DNA from: Delphinus delphis
Lineage: Eukaryota; Chordata; Mammalia; Artiodactyla; Delphinidae
Length of the DNA stretch: 64,000 nt
NCBI RefSeq assembly: GCF_949987515.2
Contig: NC_082689.1
Location: forward strand, 10,035,501-10,099,500
Direction: 5' to 3'
Position 1 is the first letter of the stretch. Each line of letters opens with the position of its first letter. The notes beneath the pieces are model-generated. The model had not been told where the DNA came from and made no database searches. It saw nothing but the letters and a program-made list of their open reading frames with translations. Shown here one piece after another: positions 1 to 11,769 of the stretch. The position numbers and the translations under genes are program-made.

Positions 1-140
1 AAAATTGCATTCTTTTTTACGGCTGGGCAGTATTCCATCGTATACACACACCACATCTTCTTTATCCATTGATCTGTTGGTGGACGCTTAGGTTGCTTAC
101 ATATCTTGGCAATTGTAAATAGTGCTGCTGTGAACATTGG
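1..140 (-). mobile_element. L1 fragment (3' region), cut by the window edge
   Basis: This stretch matches, with moderate divergence, the part of the other L1s in this window at about 13831-13946 and 33961-34085. The shared landmarks are a 'tattccat' motif, 'cttctttatccatt' and 'attgtaaatagtgctg'. It lies near the end of ORF2 and the start of the 3' UTR, read on the minus strand. The element continues beyond the left edge, so its full size is unknown. It has no coding potential. Confidence 0.85.
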
Positions 141-1189
141 CTCCTATCTTGCCTTGGCTCCACACTTTTGCTCTTACATCCCAGAGCACGTTTCCTCCTC
201 ACAAGGATCCCCAGCATTCAGCAGTGTCACCAGAGAACATGTCAAAATAGAGGTGACTTCGGGGGAGCTATTTCCTTGTTAGCCAGCAAGTTTTAATTTG
301 TCCAAATAACCAGATTCTTCAGGGAACTGACATTTTGTCTTCGTATTCATATTAGTAAGCTATACTACTATATTTAAAAGGCCTCCTATTCCCAAGTCCA
401 GACATACAGACCCTTCACCATGTGCAGAGCTTGAAATCTGCCTGAGGGTCCTTGATGAGGGCTTCTGTCCTGGGCTTATCGTCTGTGTCCACACAGCATC
501 CTTCTGCTGGGCAGTCCCTCTGTTCTCAATAGGGAGACTTAAGAGCTCTTGGTCCATACAAGTCCCCTCTGCTTGGTTTATCTGAAGTTGCAAGGTTTGC
601 CCCACGTGATTTCCACTCTGGTGACAGTGCAGGCATTTTGAGCTGCTGTGGACACAGCATCCTGTTTTGAGGTTTTGTAGAGTGTGTAGAATGCAGAAGC
701 TACTACTGGGCCACTTCCACTTCTTCTGAGTATCCCGTTTTGTTCATCAAGGAGAGGTCGTGGTGATTGTCCCGATGGCCTGTCACTCCCCTGCCGTGTG
801 GTCCAGCACTGGGCACATTGTCTCCCTGATTCTCAGAGTCCTTTCAGATCCTTGAGTTCTAGGATCTGTTTTCTATTTATTGGCCCAAATGTCCAGAAAT
901 TCCCTGTCCATGTCCAGTTGATGCACAAGTACTTTAAAAGATTTGCTTTCAATGAATATATTTTCCAAATGGATTTGCATTTCCATTTTTAGGTGATTTT
1001 TCAATAAGATGCAGAAGACTTTACATTTTACACAAATACATCTTCTTTCCCTTTGTGCCTTCTTCCATTACCTGTCTTCTCGGACGTCCTTAGAGCACCG
1101 ATAATATTCTTTTTCTATAAAAAGCTTAGAGAAGTCCGTACGAAAAGTCCTAAAATTCAATAGAGTAGTGGGAAAAGAACATGGACAAT
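141..1189. other. No gene recognised
   Basis: Non-coding sequence of ordinary mammalian composition. The short open frames at 360-605 and 798-992 show no domain, no splice context and no recognisable homology. I cannot assign a repeat family to this stretch. Confidence 0.5.
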
Positions 1190-1266
1190 TTATAGAAGAA
1201 ATACAAATGTACTTCTTGAGAAAATACATTTCTTCTTATAGAAGAAATACAAATGTATTTCTTGAG
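1190..1266. repeat. Two tandem 31 bp copies, each with a hairpin
   Basis: A 31 bp segment at 1190-1220 recurs at 1236-1266 with one base change, a period of 46 bp. The second copy contains a perfect 9 bp inverted repeat (AAGAAATAC / GTATTTCTT) around a 4-base loop. The first copy has the same hairpin with one mismatch. The 15 bp spacer is also rich in TTTCTTCTT. Confidence 0.75.
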
Positions 1267-2059
1267 AGAAAGGAATTCCAATTCGCTTGTAAGTCAAAGT
1301 AAAGTAACAATGAAGTACCACTCTCCTCTTATCAAAATAGCGAGTACACAGCATGGTGGTGACATCACAGGAGTTATAAAGTCCATCCTCTCCTACACAT
1401 GAGGGCTGGCACAGCTCTGAAATTGACTTGGGAAGGGCCGCCTTCTGATGGAGGGGCCGGGAGGGGAGGATAGGGCTTTAGGAAACTTTGTGTGGAGTTC
1501 GGTTTAGTTGGCATTTGCCCAAGATTGAGGATGAAACATCGATCAGTCAAATTAAAGAACGTTAATGAGAGGAAGGCATTAGGCTCCCCTTTGACCCCCC
1601 CCCCAAAGAAGAAAGCCATCCTTGGGCACACTCCAGCTAGGTGTGACACCTGCAGAGAGACCAGAGGATGGTGATGATGCCTTTGGCCTTACAGAGGCAG
1701 ATGTGGCGGGGAGACTGGAAGGGCAGGCATGCGGAGGGGTTATTCCATTGCTCTCCCAGGCTTTGGCTCAGTGCATGCGTGGAGTGCATATAAACTTTAA
1801 GAAAAAAACTGGAATCCTACCGATGCCTGGTTGTTAACCTATTTTTAATTAAACATTTTTTTTTTCAGGAGTGTTTTCCCTTTATTAAACACAGGCTTTA
1901 AAGTCGCTGTTCAAAGACTTCTTTCCCAGGGAGACCTGCCATGACCTGTATTAAAGAGCAGCCCCTGTCACTCTCTTCACAGCTTTCTTACTTGGTTTTC
2001 TCCTAACACTAATCACTGCAAAATACACACATGTGCACGTGCATCCCGTTAAACTAGAA
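1267..2059. other. No gene recognised; C9 and T-rich runs
   Basis: The overlapping open frames at 1374-1649 (minus) and 1492-1837 (plus) use an unremarkable mixture of codons and cross a homopolymeric C run near 1599-1607. I see no domain or exon structure. A T run at about 1857-1866 may be the tail of an unidentified retroposon. Confidence 0.4.
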
Positions 2060-2185
2060 GCTGTGGGAAAGCAGGAGCCTCCTCTCTTTCACTCACACCT
2101 GTCTCCTCAGCGCCTGGACTTCAGACGGGTGCAGGGTAGGTACTCAACGAATGTTTGTTGAATGAATAAATGAGCAAATGAATGA
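2060..2185 (+). mobile_element. L2/MIR-type 3' end fragment
   Basis: The sequence runs through 'gcctggacttcag...gtaggtactcaacgaatgtttgttgaatgaataaatgag'. This resembles the common 3' end of L2 and MIR elements, which read as 'gtaggtgctcaataaatatttgttgaatgaatg'. It is an ancient, heavily diverged copy. Confidence 0.65.
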
Positions 2186-2589
2186 ACGCTACATAATAGC
2201 TTATAAAATGGTTACTCCCTAAAATTAAAAAAATCTTTTTCCAAGTTTATTGAGGAATAATTGACATATAATCATATATATTTAAAGTATATAAAATGTG
2301 TGTATATATATACATATATATATATATAAAAAATGATTACCAGTTCCAAGATAATTAACACAGTCATCAGCTCACATAGGTAATTGTTTTCTCGTGATGA
2401 GAACACTTACTAGTCTCAGCAAATTTCAAGTACACCATCCTCTAGTATTAACTATAGTTACTGCACTGTGCATTAGATCCTCAGACACCTTCATCTTATA
2501 CCAAGTCTGTACCCTTGGATCCTCATCTCCCCACGGCCCCCTACCCCAGTTGCACACAGAAGTGATACCATACAGAATTTGTCTTTCGT

Positions 2590-2790
2590 GCTTCCCTGGT
2601 GGCGCAGTGGTTGAGAGTCCGCCTGCCGATGCAGGGGACACGGGTTCGTGCCCCGGTCTGGGAAGATCCCACGTGCCGCCGAACGGCTGGGTCCGTGAGC
2701 CATGGCCGCTGAGCCTGCGCATCCGGAGCCTGTGCTCCGCAATGGGAGAGGCCACAACAGTGAGAGGCCCACGTACTGCAAAAAAAAAAA
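2590..2790 (+). mobile_element. CHR-type SINE, sense copy
   Basis: Full-length tRNA-derived SINE beginning at GCTTCCCTGG, with an A box-like motif (TGGCGCAGTGG), a B box-like motif (GGTTCGTGCCC) and an A tail of about 11. A 14 bp target-site duplication, AGAATTTGTCTTTC at 2574-2587 and AGAATTTATCTTTC at 2791-2804, differs at one base. It sits in an old L1 and faces the SINE at 2926-3138. Confidence 0.95.
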
Positions 2791-2925
2791 AGAATTTATC
2801 TTTCTCTGTCCAGCCCATTTCACTTAGCATAATGCCATCAAATTCCCTCCATGTTGTCAAAGATGAAAAGAGTTCCTTCTTTTTTATGGCTGAATCATAT
2901 TCCTTTGTGTATATATACTTCATTT

Positions 2926-3138
2926 TCTTTTTTTTTTTTTTTTTTTGCGGTACGCGGGCCTCTCACTGTTGTGGCCTCTCCCGTTGTGGAGCACAGGCTC
3001 CGGACGCGCAGGCTCAGCGGCCACGGCTCACGGGCCCAGCCGCTCCGTGGCACGTGGGATCTTCCCGGACCGGGGCACGAACCCGTGTCCCCTGCATCGG
3101 CAGGCGGACTCTCAACCACTGCGCCACCAGGGAAGCCC
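2926..3138 (-). mobile_element. CHR-type SINE, antisense copy
   Basis: Reverse-oriented copy: a T run, GCGGTACGCGGGCC, then the body ending GGGAAGCCC. It is bounded by a perfect 12 bp duplication, TATACTTCATTT, at 2914-2925 and 3139-3150. It lies about 135 bp from the sense copy at 2590-2790, so the pair forms a near-perfect inverted repeat of about 195 bp arms. Confidence 0.95.
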
Positions 3139-3255
3139 TATACTTCATTTGCTTTATCCTACCATCTGCTGAAGGACATTTAGGTTATTTTCACACCTTG
3201 GCCGTTATGAATAATGCTGCAGTGAGCATGGGAGTACAGATTTCTCTTCGTACTT

Positions 3256-5479
3256 TCTAAAATTTTAATCATATGTTTATCACTGGACATTCAAGGGACT
3301 TGCAACTTTTCACTCTTGTCCGTAAAACTCCGAAGATCATCTCTGTACATAAATCTTCATTAGTTTCACTGAGGAGTTCCTCTTGTCAGACCACAGGATG
3401 TGGCATTGCGGGTAAGAAGATGAAGGTTCTCGCAATGGAGTTATCTCTTGAGGCAGAGACTTGGACGTTTGGTACCTCCGTTGGCAGGTATAGGGTATGG
3501 AATATACATCGGAATATATCAGGAGCTCAGGACATGTTTGGGGAGTGAACCAAGTAGGCAGCCAGTGGAGCTAGAGGTGACTTTGTGCTTCTTGGGACTT
3601 GGCGCCTGTGTCATAGGTCCTGCAGGAGCGTTGGGACCAGGGGGGCCTGGCGCCACGTGTGCTGTGCCCGGTGGCCAGATGGTCTCCTCGCCCACGGAGG
3701 CCTGTGGGTGGATGGCTGACACATGAGTCATTGTGGCCACTGAGAACCGCAGGGAGCTCAAGCAGCCCAGTGAAATGGGCTCTTTGCCCCAGGAAACATT
3801 TTGTGGAGTCCGAGGATCAGAGGGGACCTGAGTGAAGAAACGGGATTTGATAGTCTTAAGTGCAGAGGTGACCGATGTCTTCAAGAGTTTTCTGGGCTGT
3901 AATCGGTCATGTTTGGATCGGGACCACAGGAGCATCCTGGCAGAGGCCATCTGGAGTGCCGGGAGGCAAGACAAGGGCTCACTGGTTGTGTGTGTCTCTG
4001 GTGGGAGGCTCAAGTCGCCCAACGCTGGCTGGACATCCTGGCTGGCGAGGCAGCTGCTTGCTCCCTGGGCAGAAGAAGGCCAGCATCCGCCCCCACTTCC
4101 TTCCCATGTGCCCTTCCGAAAACCCCCGTCATCACTTTTTTCTCCCCGCCTACACGTTGCTTGTCGTGGATTTGGGGCCTGTTTGAACAGGAGTTAGTCT
4201 TGGTGTAACTGATTCCATGAGCAGGTAGGATGGAGCCCTTTATTTCCCCCAGGTACCATTTATGGGTTAGAAATGAAAGGGAGTGGGGAGCAAAATAGGA
4301 AAATGTGTGCTGGGAAGGCCCGTCTGCTTGGGGAGCTGTGAGTTTGGGCTATAGGACACGAGCGCTTCTACAGACTGGGCAGCTCCCAGGAATCATTCCC
4401 TGTACTGAGTTGCTAGTTAACACATCGCAGGGGGTCTAGAAGTGCTTGAGCTCTGAGAGGTCAGACTTACTGGATGACTGCCTTAGACCATTCCTGCATG
4501 TCCGTGGCTGAAATCAAGCCACCAACTGGTGGCTGCTGGCCAAGGAGCCTCCCAGGGCCACTTGTCAGCATTTCACCTGGCATACAGGCCTCCTGCCCCG
4601 GGAGGTAGGAAACTGGGCCCCAGGGCTGGTCTTTCTTTTCTCATCATTTTGGTGTCTGCTGGTTTGACTGGGATACAGGCATTTTGTTTCTTGCTGGTTT
4701 GTGCGAATTTTAAATCCTGAGGGACTTGGGCAAAAGTGGATAGGTTTTCTCAGCTTCCCGATCACCAGTTCTGGGAGACAAGCAGCTAGTGGGAAGAAGG
4801 GGAGGTTCCTATCTATCATTTTGGAAGATACCAAGCTGCTCATGGCCCCAAGTGAAGAAAGGGAATTGATGTTTATGGGAAGGGACTTGCTATTACTGGG
4901 AGCGTTTAAGCTTTTGTCAGGGTCTGGTTAGGGGCTCAACTACTTACCTCGTGTATGTGTGTGCAGAGCCGGATGAAAGGATGCCCTGGCGAACTGTGAG
5001 CTACACACAACCAAGCTTTACGAACCAGTCATTCCTGCCACTTGCTTCCCTCGTTTTTAATAAATAACATCTTGTTTGTCTTCAAATCGACAACAAAAGT
5101 CATAAAATGTGTCAGGCCCAGGGCTCTGATGATCCAAAAATGCCCCCTGCCTGAGTCCTGGATCCTGTCTGAGAATGGACAAATTTGGGATTGAGGGTTG
5201 CCCATCAGTGCCCAGACCTTGGCACCTTGACCTTGAAGGGAATCCTCACCGTCAGAGACTTTCCCTCAAGCTCAGCTCTCAAACTTGGCCGCACTCGGGT
5301 GGCCACACGAAACTCAGAATGGCCAGTCCAATTTGAATTTAGATAAACAACAAATAACCCTTTAGTATATGTACGTCTTATGCAATATGTGGGGAATACT
5401 TACGCTACAAAAATTATTAGTTATATGAAATTCAAACTTAACTAAGCCTCCTGTACTTTTATTTCTATATCTGGTAGCC
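3256..5479. other. No gene recognised
   Basis: Moderately GC-rich sequence with several overlapping open frames (for example 3519-4022 minus, 167 codons, and 3832-4197 plus). The frames overlap on both strands, have no recognisable domain, and lack visible splice or promoter context. I treat them as chance frames. Unrecognised old repeats are possible. Confidence 0.5.
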
Positions 5480-5556
5480 ATAGACTCTACACTGGAATCA
5501 TCTGAGAATCTCAGACAATGTTAATGTCTGGGTCCCACCTTAAGAAATTTTAATGT
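5480..5556 (+). mobile_element. MER5A-like DNA transposon fragment
   Basis: The sequence 'ctggaatcatctgagaatctcag...gtctgggtcccacctt...' follows the MER5A pattern (hAT-Charlie, non-autonomous): 'gaatcacctgggg...gcctgggccccaccc'. It stops at the T tail of the SINE that begins near 5567, and I do not see its continuation on the far side. Confidence 0.55.
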
Positions 5557-5566
5557 AGTTGGGTTG

Positions 5567-5775
5567 TTTTTTTTTTTTTTCTTGCGGTATGCGGGCCTCT
5601 CACTGTTGTGGCCTCTCCCGTTGCGGAGCACAGGCTCTGGACGCGTAGGCTCAGCGTCCATGGCTCACGGGCCCAGCCGCTCCGCGGCATGTGGGATCTT
5701 CCCGGACCGAGGCACGAACCCGTGTCCCCTGCATCGGCAGGCGGACTCCCAACCACTGCGCCACCAGGGAAGCCC
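5567..5775 (-). mobile_element. CHR-type SINE joined to the 377 bp unit, copy A
   Basis: Full-length reverse-oriented SINE with a T run of about 14 at 5567-5580. Unlike most copies here it has no visible target-site duplication at its own ends: the left flank is GTAGTTGGGTTG and the right flank is TATCATACATG. The right flank is shared with the SINE at 29728-29940, so SINE and flank belong to one repeated unit. It differs from that SINE at about 14 of 195 positions, many at CpG sites. Confidence 0.9.
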
Positions 5776-6152
5776 TATCATACATGTATCTTAATATAAA
5801 AATAAGAAATTACTTTTCCTCTACAATGTTCATATAAAGTTGACAACAAAGGCAGGTGACCTTTATTTATCCCACAATGTCACGAGCCTCCCGGTTCCCA
5901 GCAAGATCTCTTACGGGGAGTACAGCCTGAAGTTCTGCTCTTGTGTGCTGTGGAGTTTGGTTTAATGCTTTCATTCCGAGATACAGTTAACTACCTTTCC
6001 TTACTTGGAGAAATACAAGAGAACTTGGTGTTAAGCCCAGGAGAGCTTGCTAATCACCCAAGCCTCTTTCTGGCTCAGTATCAGATATGATGAATAGGGA
6101 CAGACTAAAAATGGCCCCAAACTTAGACACATCCTGACTCTCCATCTGTAAG
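5776..6152 (-). repeat. 377 bp LTR-like unit, copy A (paired with 29941-30317)
   Basis: This segment is repeated at 29941-30317 with the same length, no gaps and 8 base differences (about 98% identity). In both places it abuts the 5' end of a reverse-oriented SINE. Read on the minus strand it contains GGGATAAATAAAGG, a possible polyadenylation signal (TTTATT at 5862-5867 on the plus strand). Its mixed GC and AT character suggests an LTR fragment, but I cannot name a family. Its right edge is AAG at 6150-6152, where the similarity stops abruptly. Confidence 0.85.
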
Positions 6153-6157
6153 AGGCA

Positions 6158-6305
6158 AGGTGAATAAATTATGGTGTTTCATCTATGGAATTCTGCATAA
6201 GTAGTAAAAAGAATAGTTACTTTTTTTTTTTTTTGGTGTCGACTTGCAAGGATGCTCATCCTCTACAGTTAATTAAGAAAGCAGATTATAGATTAATGTA
6301 GCCTG
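6158..6305 (+). mobile_element. Old L1 fragment (L1M-like)
   Basis: The words 'aataaattatggtgtttcatc...ggaattctgcataagtag...aaaaagaatagttac' resemble an ancient L1 sense strand ('aataaattatggtatatcc...ggaatactatgcagc...aaaaagaatgag'). A T run at 6222-6233 interrupts it. Confidence 0.5.
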
Positions 6306-6374
6306 AAAAATAATCAGAGATGGACTTGAATGGGTTGGGGATAGAGGAGACTCTTACGTTTATGAGGCCCAGAT

Positions 6375-6535
6375 TTACTAGACCCATGGTAACATCATCT
6401 ACATGCATCACCTGGAGCTGGCAGAAATGCAGAATCTCAGGCCTCACCCCAGACCTCCCAGCTGGAATCCATTGTATAACAGGATCCTCAGGTGTTCCGA
6501 ATACACGTGCAATTTTGAGAATCACTGCGTTAGAC
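6375..6535 (+). mobile_element. MER5A-like DNA transposon
   Basis: The sequence contains 'catcacctggagctggcagaaatgcagaatctcaggcctcaccccagacct' followed by 'atcctcaggtg' and 'gagaatcactgc'. This is the usual MER5A order. It is non-coding; the open frames across it at 6286-6552 and 6320-6943 are incidental. Confidence 0.75.
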
Positions 6536-8695
6536 CCTCTGGGTTGGTCCAAGTATCACAACTACTATGTATTACTCTTGCAGCACGTGATTGAAATTAA
6601 GTTTTTTGAAGAGGTATTTGTAAGATTAATTATCTATATAATGTTTGTTGTAACTGTTATTTTAATCCATGTAAGTTTCTACCACCTGTGCCATTTCTTT
6701 GCAGGGTATGAGGTCAGCCATACACACTTTGGGTCCAGCGGTTTCTTTGACCCATATTGGTCTCAGTTCTCACATCATCCCATGTCAGCACGTTCCTCTC
6801 AGTCTGTCCGCATGGAATCAGGACTATGTGTGGCTGCAGATGTACGCATGTCATTCAGGGCTGCGGTGGCTGGGTACTGGGGCTCTGACACTGGGCTGGA
6901 AAACAGTCAGCCCTTTTGTGAGCTGCCCGTATTTGCTGAGTGATAGAAAAGCTTTGCAGAGTTTGGTCTGGTCAGTTAGGAAACTGGCGAGACCAGGGAA
7001 ATGCTCTGGTTTATTGAACTGTAAATAATGTTGAACAAATCCCTTCTTCTAGCAGTTTCCATAACAGTCTGTCATAGCCTGCTCAGTGCCTTGGGGGGAA
7101 TTTTCAGTGGAGGACCAAGCAAAGCTCTGTTGGTTTTGCTAATAGGATAAACAGTTCTCTTCTGACTGGAAGACTGGAAGCAACCCCACTGGACTCTTTC
7201 CCTGGACATTTCAATATCCTATAAACCGTCCTATGGGAGACGTAAAGAATGGTGGAGAAAGAGTCGCTATGTGGGACCAGGAAATCTGTAAGGCCGAATC
7301 TCTGGCAGGAACCTCACTTTTCGAAAGAGAAGAGGGATCTCCAAACAGTTTAATGGACCATCACAAAAGGAGCCCAAGACTGTATCCTTTGAGCACCCCG
7401 GCCCCCTCCCTGAGAGCCAACTCCGGACTTACCCCAGTGGTCCATACGATTCCCTGATCCTAGTGAGAAATGATGCAAAGGGGGACACTGGGGTTTAATG
7501 GTGCCTGTGTCTAATTAGCAGAATGAAGGATGAAATCTTTGCCTCCACCGAGAGAGACGGTGGCCCTGGATGACCCAGCCTGGCTTCTCCTGCTCTTCTG
7601 ACAAAGATGAATGGGAGGACAAGTTCTGCTTTTGATGAGACCCAATGAGGTGATGTCTGCATTTCACCAAAGGTCACATGCAAACACTGCACCCTTGCCA
7701 GTAACCAGTGTGTAAACACAGCCGCAAAAGAAACATGGATCCCAGGAATGACCAGTCACTTGGGACACTTGGAAACTTGAATGGACCCCACACTAAGAGC
7801 CACTGGCCTCTCTGATGCTGCAGCGTTTATTTTTACCCCATGGTTTATGATCTGGATGTTCTTTGTTTAAACCCAAATGCCCTTTTAATATAAAAAAGTT
7901 GTGTGCCACCCCCCACCCACCCCTGCACCCTAGCAAAATAGAGGTCTGTGGTCCCCTGGTTTATTGCCTGGGAATGAGCCACGCTTTTTAAAGCATGAAA
8001 AGAAAACTAATGGAGGGAATCTTGCCATTGTGGGAAGCAAGGGTTTGTGCAGAGAACAGAGGCACTCAGATGGAGAAGGTGCACTGGGGACACCTTCAAG
8101 CCCTTGCCCCACGTGAGTACCTGATGGGGTTTTGTTAGGACATTGAGTTGCTGGGCTAAATGTGGAGGAGACTGAAAATGAAATCAAGTCAGCCTCATCT
8201 GTTAGAGATGAGTTCCCCAGACACCAGGCTGTTCCCCATGTCCGTGGATAATCTGTCCCCATCCCTGGAACACGCTGAGTCTTCCTCTTGTCACTTTCTC
8301 CTGAAACTGCCCACTGCTGTCTGAAAGGTTCATGTTGTCCTCATAATACTTGACCCCCCCCCCCCCCAGCCAGTATGAATCTCAACAAGGGGTCACATTT
8401 AAAGAAAAAGTAGCCCATCAGAAAACAAGATCCCAAAAGGCAATTTTAATCTTTGGGATAGCCGGTGAAGAAAATACCTAAAGCTGGGTGTGATAGGGGT
8501 GAGGGCAAAGAAGTAGCCATGTCCCTTTAAAAGTCGCTCTTGGTACTCTTGTCACTCTCAGTATCTTTCACCTGGATTTCATCTCTTCTTCTCAAGCCCA
8601 TCTCCCAATAAAAACATTCCCTAAACTTGGCCTGAGAATCCCTGGACTTTTATAGTTTCACAGTTCTCAAACTAGGGAAGCAGCCTGCCCGGGTT
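6536..8695. other. No gene recognised; C14 run near 8354
   Basis: Unassigned sequence. Short open frames (7233-7457, 7495-7719, 7930-8262) show no domain. A homopolymer of about 14 C lies at 8354-8367. I see no exon signature. Confidence 0.5.
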
Positions 8696-8704
8696 TCAGT
8701 CTCC

Positions 8705-8870
8705 ACTTCCCCATTCGTGGCCATGTGTTCCTGGGTAAATTACTTAGTCTATTTCCACATTTATAAAATAGGGACAAAGTTTAGATGAGTTAATACATGT
8801 AAGTACTTAGAACTATGCCTGGCACATAGTAAGTGCTAGGTGGGTGTTTACTGTTATTATTATTGCTATG
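8705..8870 (-). mobile_element. MIR SINE (ancient)
   Basis: The order 'gggtaaattacttagtc...tttataaaatagggac...gttaatacatgtaagtacttagaactatgcctggcacatagtaagtgct' is the reverse complement of the MIR 3' half, including its conserved core words. It is old and diverged. Confidence 0.8.
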
Positions 8871-9179
8871 AATTTGACCTTCCACCATTCCACCTTTTTC
8901 AACAGCTAGTAGTGCCTTGCTTTCCAAAGTGAAATCCCACAGCTACTTTCTCCTTCTGTTTTCTAACTACCATGCACCCTAGATCTTCCCACTAGAGCAG
9001 GGGTGGGGATGGAGAGGAGGAGAGGCAATGGATCCTCATGTAGCCGTACCTTTTATCTCATACATAGGTAGACTCCTATTCATCCTTTAAAACCCAGGCA
9101 TTGCTGTCCCTGTGACTCTTTTCATCCTCCAGAGAGAGCTCCTCCTTCCCTTTCCTGAGCCACATGTACCTGTTTCTAC

Positions 9180-9335
9180 TACTGCAGATGTCACCACACA
9201 ATCAACATCATTTGTTTGTCTTTCTATCTGCACCATGAGACCATGAACTCCTTTGAGGGGAGGGAACACGCCTCCTCTCTCTTTCTATCAATAGCACAGT
9301 ATTCGACACACAGAAGGAGCTCAGTAAAGTTGGTA
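9180..9335 (+). mobile_element. L2 3' end fragment
   Basis: The sequence 'ccatgaactcctttgaggggagggaac...atagcacagtattcgacacacagaaggagctcagtaaag' matches the L2 3' end pattern ('gagctccttgagggcaggga...cctagcacagtgcctggcacatagtaggcgctcaataaa'). Confidence 0.75.
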
Positions 9336-11769
9336 AAAGGGAATCAAAGAAGACCTGTGGAAGGCAGCGGTGTTGTGAACTTTGAGGGGCTACAGAGGTT
9401 GGTGCCAAAGAAGCATACGGGGTGGTCTCGCCACCAGTCCCGAGGTGCAGATTTCATAGAATTTTTTCCTAGGGGGATAGAGATGCTTCAGCCTGCACCA
9501 ATTATGCTCTGAAGGGCTCCTCTCTTCAGAGGACCACATGAGATTAATAAGTGTTATTGACAGTAAATATGATAATTAACTAATGATATTCGTAAGTGTC
9601 TGAAATGCTTGGCACAGTGCCTGTGAAAACAAGCGACCCATCTTCCACTTATTTCTTAAAATGAATCTGACTCAGAAATAATAACAGACCAATCACCACC
9701 AACAAAAACAGTAAATTGGATAAACATTTAGACTCCACTACTGCCGCTCTCTGAGATTATGTGCACCGAGGTCTCCCATCCTATACAGAAGCCAAAAAGT
9801 TCCCCTCTGAATTTGCCTTTTAAGAAGACTGAAATTAGAGGGAAAGAGAGGCCTCTTGGGAACCTCACTTGTCAGGGAACTAAGCTTTCAATAAAGATAC
9901 AACCAGGTGCCACCTGTGTAGGAGTTATACCTGAGGGGGTGTCGTGTTCTGCCACCTAACGCTGCCGATCTTGTCGCAGAGGAAGGTAATGCCCGAAGGG
10001 CAGGCACTTTGGAGGTGCTGGAAAGAAGGTGGTGTTGACCAGTGGGACAGGTGAGCATGCCTCGTCTTTCCACCTCAAAGACCAGGATGACAGAAGTGCT
10101 TCAGGTGCTGGGCGACGACTCCTGCTCAGGTGGGCCCCGGGCCAGATCAGGCCCACGCAGAGGGCAGGAAGGAGACCTCCCCTGTGGAGGGAACATCTAG
10201 CTGTGTTGTCTTCTGGAAAGATGGAAAAGCAAGCTCTTGAGAGAAGAGTGAGGCCATGATTCTCATGGACTCAAGTGTGAAATGTGTGACTTTCTTTTCA
10301 GTGCTCAGTACAACAATGCCACATGTGTTTTTCTGAATCAAATTTTGTCTAACTTAGGTCTCAGCCTCCTCCTTCCATAATGTGCAAAAAGCCAGGACTT
10401 AACACATTCCAGAGACCCTGGGAAAAGAGCCTGGGGTCCCTGGTGGCCTCTGAGCTCTTCAGGACACAGGGCAAAAAGTCCACCAGAAGAAGGAGGGTGG
10501 GGGAGACCAGATGTCTTGCCTGAAGTCTCCTAGCAGATAGGAGACGGGGCGATGATTCGAACATGGTCCTTTGCCCTGCATCCTCCCTCATGTGCCAGAA
10601 CCCTTCCACAGGACAGCGGCTCTCAGCAAAGCGTCTGTGGGGAAGTTCCAAGTGCCCACACAGCAACTATATGGTGCTCATCGCCCCCAGCAAAGGTTAC
10701 AAAAGCTGAAGTGAAAGGGCTCCTCAACTCCAGCACTCGTGCTCAGAGTTCAGAAACCAAGTAGGAAGTGAAACCACAGAACCATCTGTAAGTGAAAAAA
10801 TAAAGAAATGAGGAATCTGGGAGGAGGAAGTATTGAAACAAACCCTGATCTGGGTACTGACGGTAGTCGAACAGGACCACGACAGGATGGATGATAAGTC
10901 TTAGTTGTATTAAGAACCAAACGGTTATTACAACATCATTTATGGAATGACCCCTCCATGCTAAGTCCTCTGCAAGGTGCTGGGACTATAAAGGTCCATT
11001 AGACCTCAAGTTCACCGCCCAGTACAGGGACTGTCTCTGCCAGTGCCTAGTACATTCAGGGCAGTAGATTTAACCACAGGCATCTGTACAAGCCCAGGAG
11101 CTCTAGAAACAAAGAGTGATCTCATAGCTCATGGGGTCACTGAAGGTGCAGCTCACACGTCAGCGGTCCTTTGAAATTTAAATAAAATAGATGCCAGTCT
11201 CGCAGCTCATGACTAGGGAACAGTCAGTGCCTTCTCCAAAATTTCTGTCAATTTCTAGGCTCTTGTGGACTCGTGGTTCCTTCCGATGCTGAGAACCTGA
11301 AAAATGTCAAACTTTCGGGACACTGTGACTCACATTCTATAGCTTTTCTTTCCTCTGCTCCACTCTGACCCAGATGTGGAACTCATCCTTTTTCTACAAG
11401 AGTACTTCACGTGAGCTGGGGGTCATATTAAAAAACAATGGTATGGAGATGGACACAGAAGTATAGGACTGACCTACCACCAGGCAGAATGGACACTGGC
11501 CCTAAAAATCTTATGTGGCTGCTGGTACATACATCAGCTCCACAAAGCAAATGTAGGTACAATTGATTTTAACGAAGGTACGTGGCCCTGGGTTTTACAC
11601 TTAAATGATTCATAATGTAACATTATACTGTCCTCTCTTTAAAGGGCTTTCAACCATCTCATCCTGGGAATTCCTCACTGGGCATTCTCAGAAGTACCCA
11701 GGCTTCCTCCATGTTGCTTGATTAACTTTCCTTAAGACGCTCTTTACTAATTCATGCCCATCCTTTTAA
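9336..11769. other. No gene recognised
   Basis: Unassigned sequence. There is a weak L2-like phrase near 11020-11070 ('gggactgtctctgccagtgcctagtacattcagggcagtag'). The open frames at 9888-10764 overlap on both strands and have no recognisable domain. Confidence 0.5.

Larger units (their letters stand above)
2225..3255 (-). mobile_element. Old L1 (L1M-like) 3' end, interrupted by two SINEs
   Basis: The L1-like parts are 2225-2574, 2805-2913 and 3151-3255. Read on the minus strand they correspond to an ancient L1 3' UTR and ORF2 end, recognisable by 'tttattgaggaataattgacatat', 'atggctgaatcatattcc' and 'aataatgctgcagtgagcatggg'. An AT-rich microsatellite lies inside at about 2297-2330. The two SINE insertions are younger than the L1, because each has a clear target-site duplication made from L1 sequence. 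The 288-codon open frame at 2394-3260 runs through all of these repeats and is not a gene. Confidence 0.8.

Noticed and set aside
2590..2790. tRNA-like A and B box motifs suggesting a tRNA gene
   Set aside because: The motifs are in the head of a CHR-type SINE repeated about fifteen times with A tails and target duplications. No cloverleaf with a proper anticodon arm and 3' end is seen.
2394..3260. A 288-codon open frame, the longest plus-strand frame in the first 5 kb
   Set aside because: It runs through an old L1 and two SINEs in opposite orientation. The peptide is translated repeat sequence, not a gene.
3519..4197. Overlapping frames of 99 to 167 codons on both strands in a GC-rich stretch
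   Set aside because: No domain, no signal peptide, no splice context, and dense overlap on both strands. More likely chance frames.
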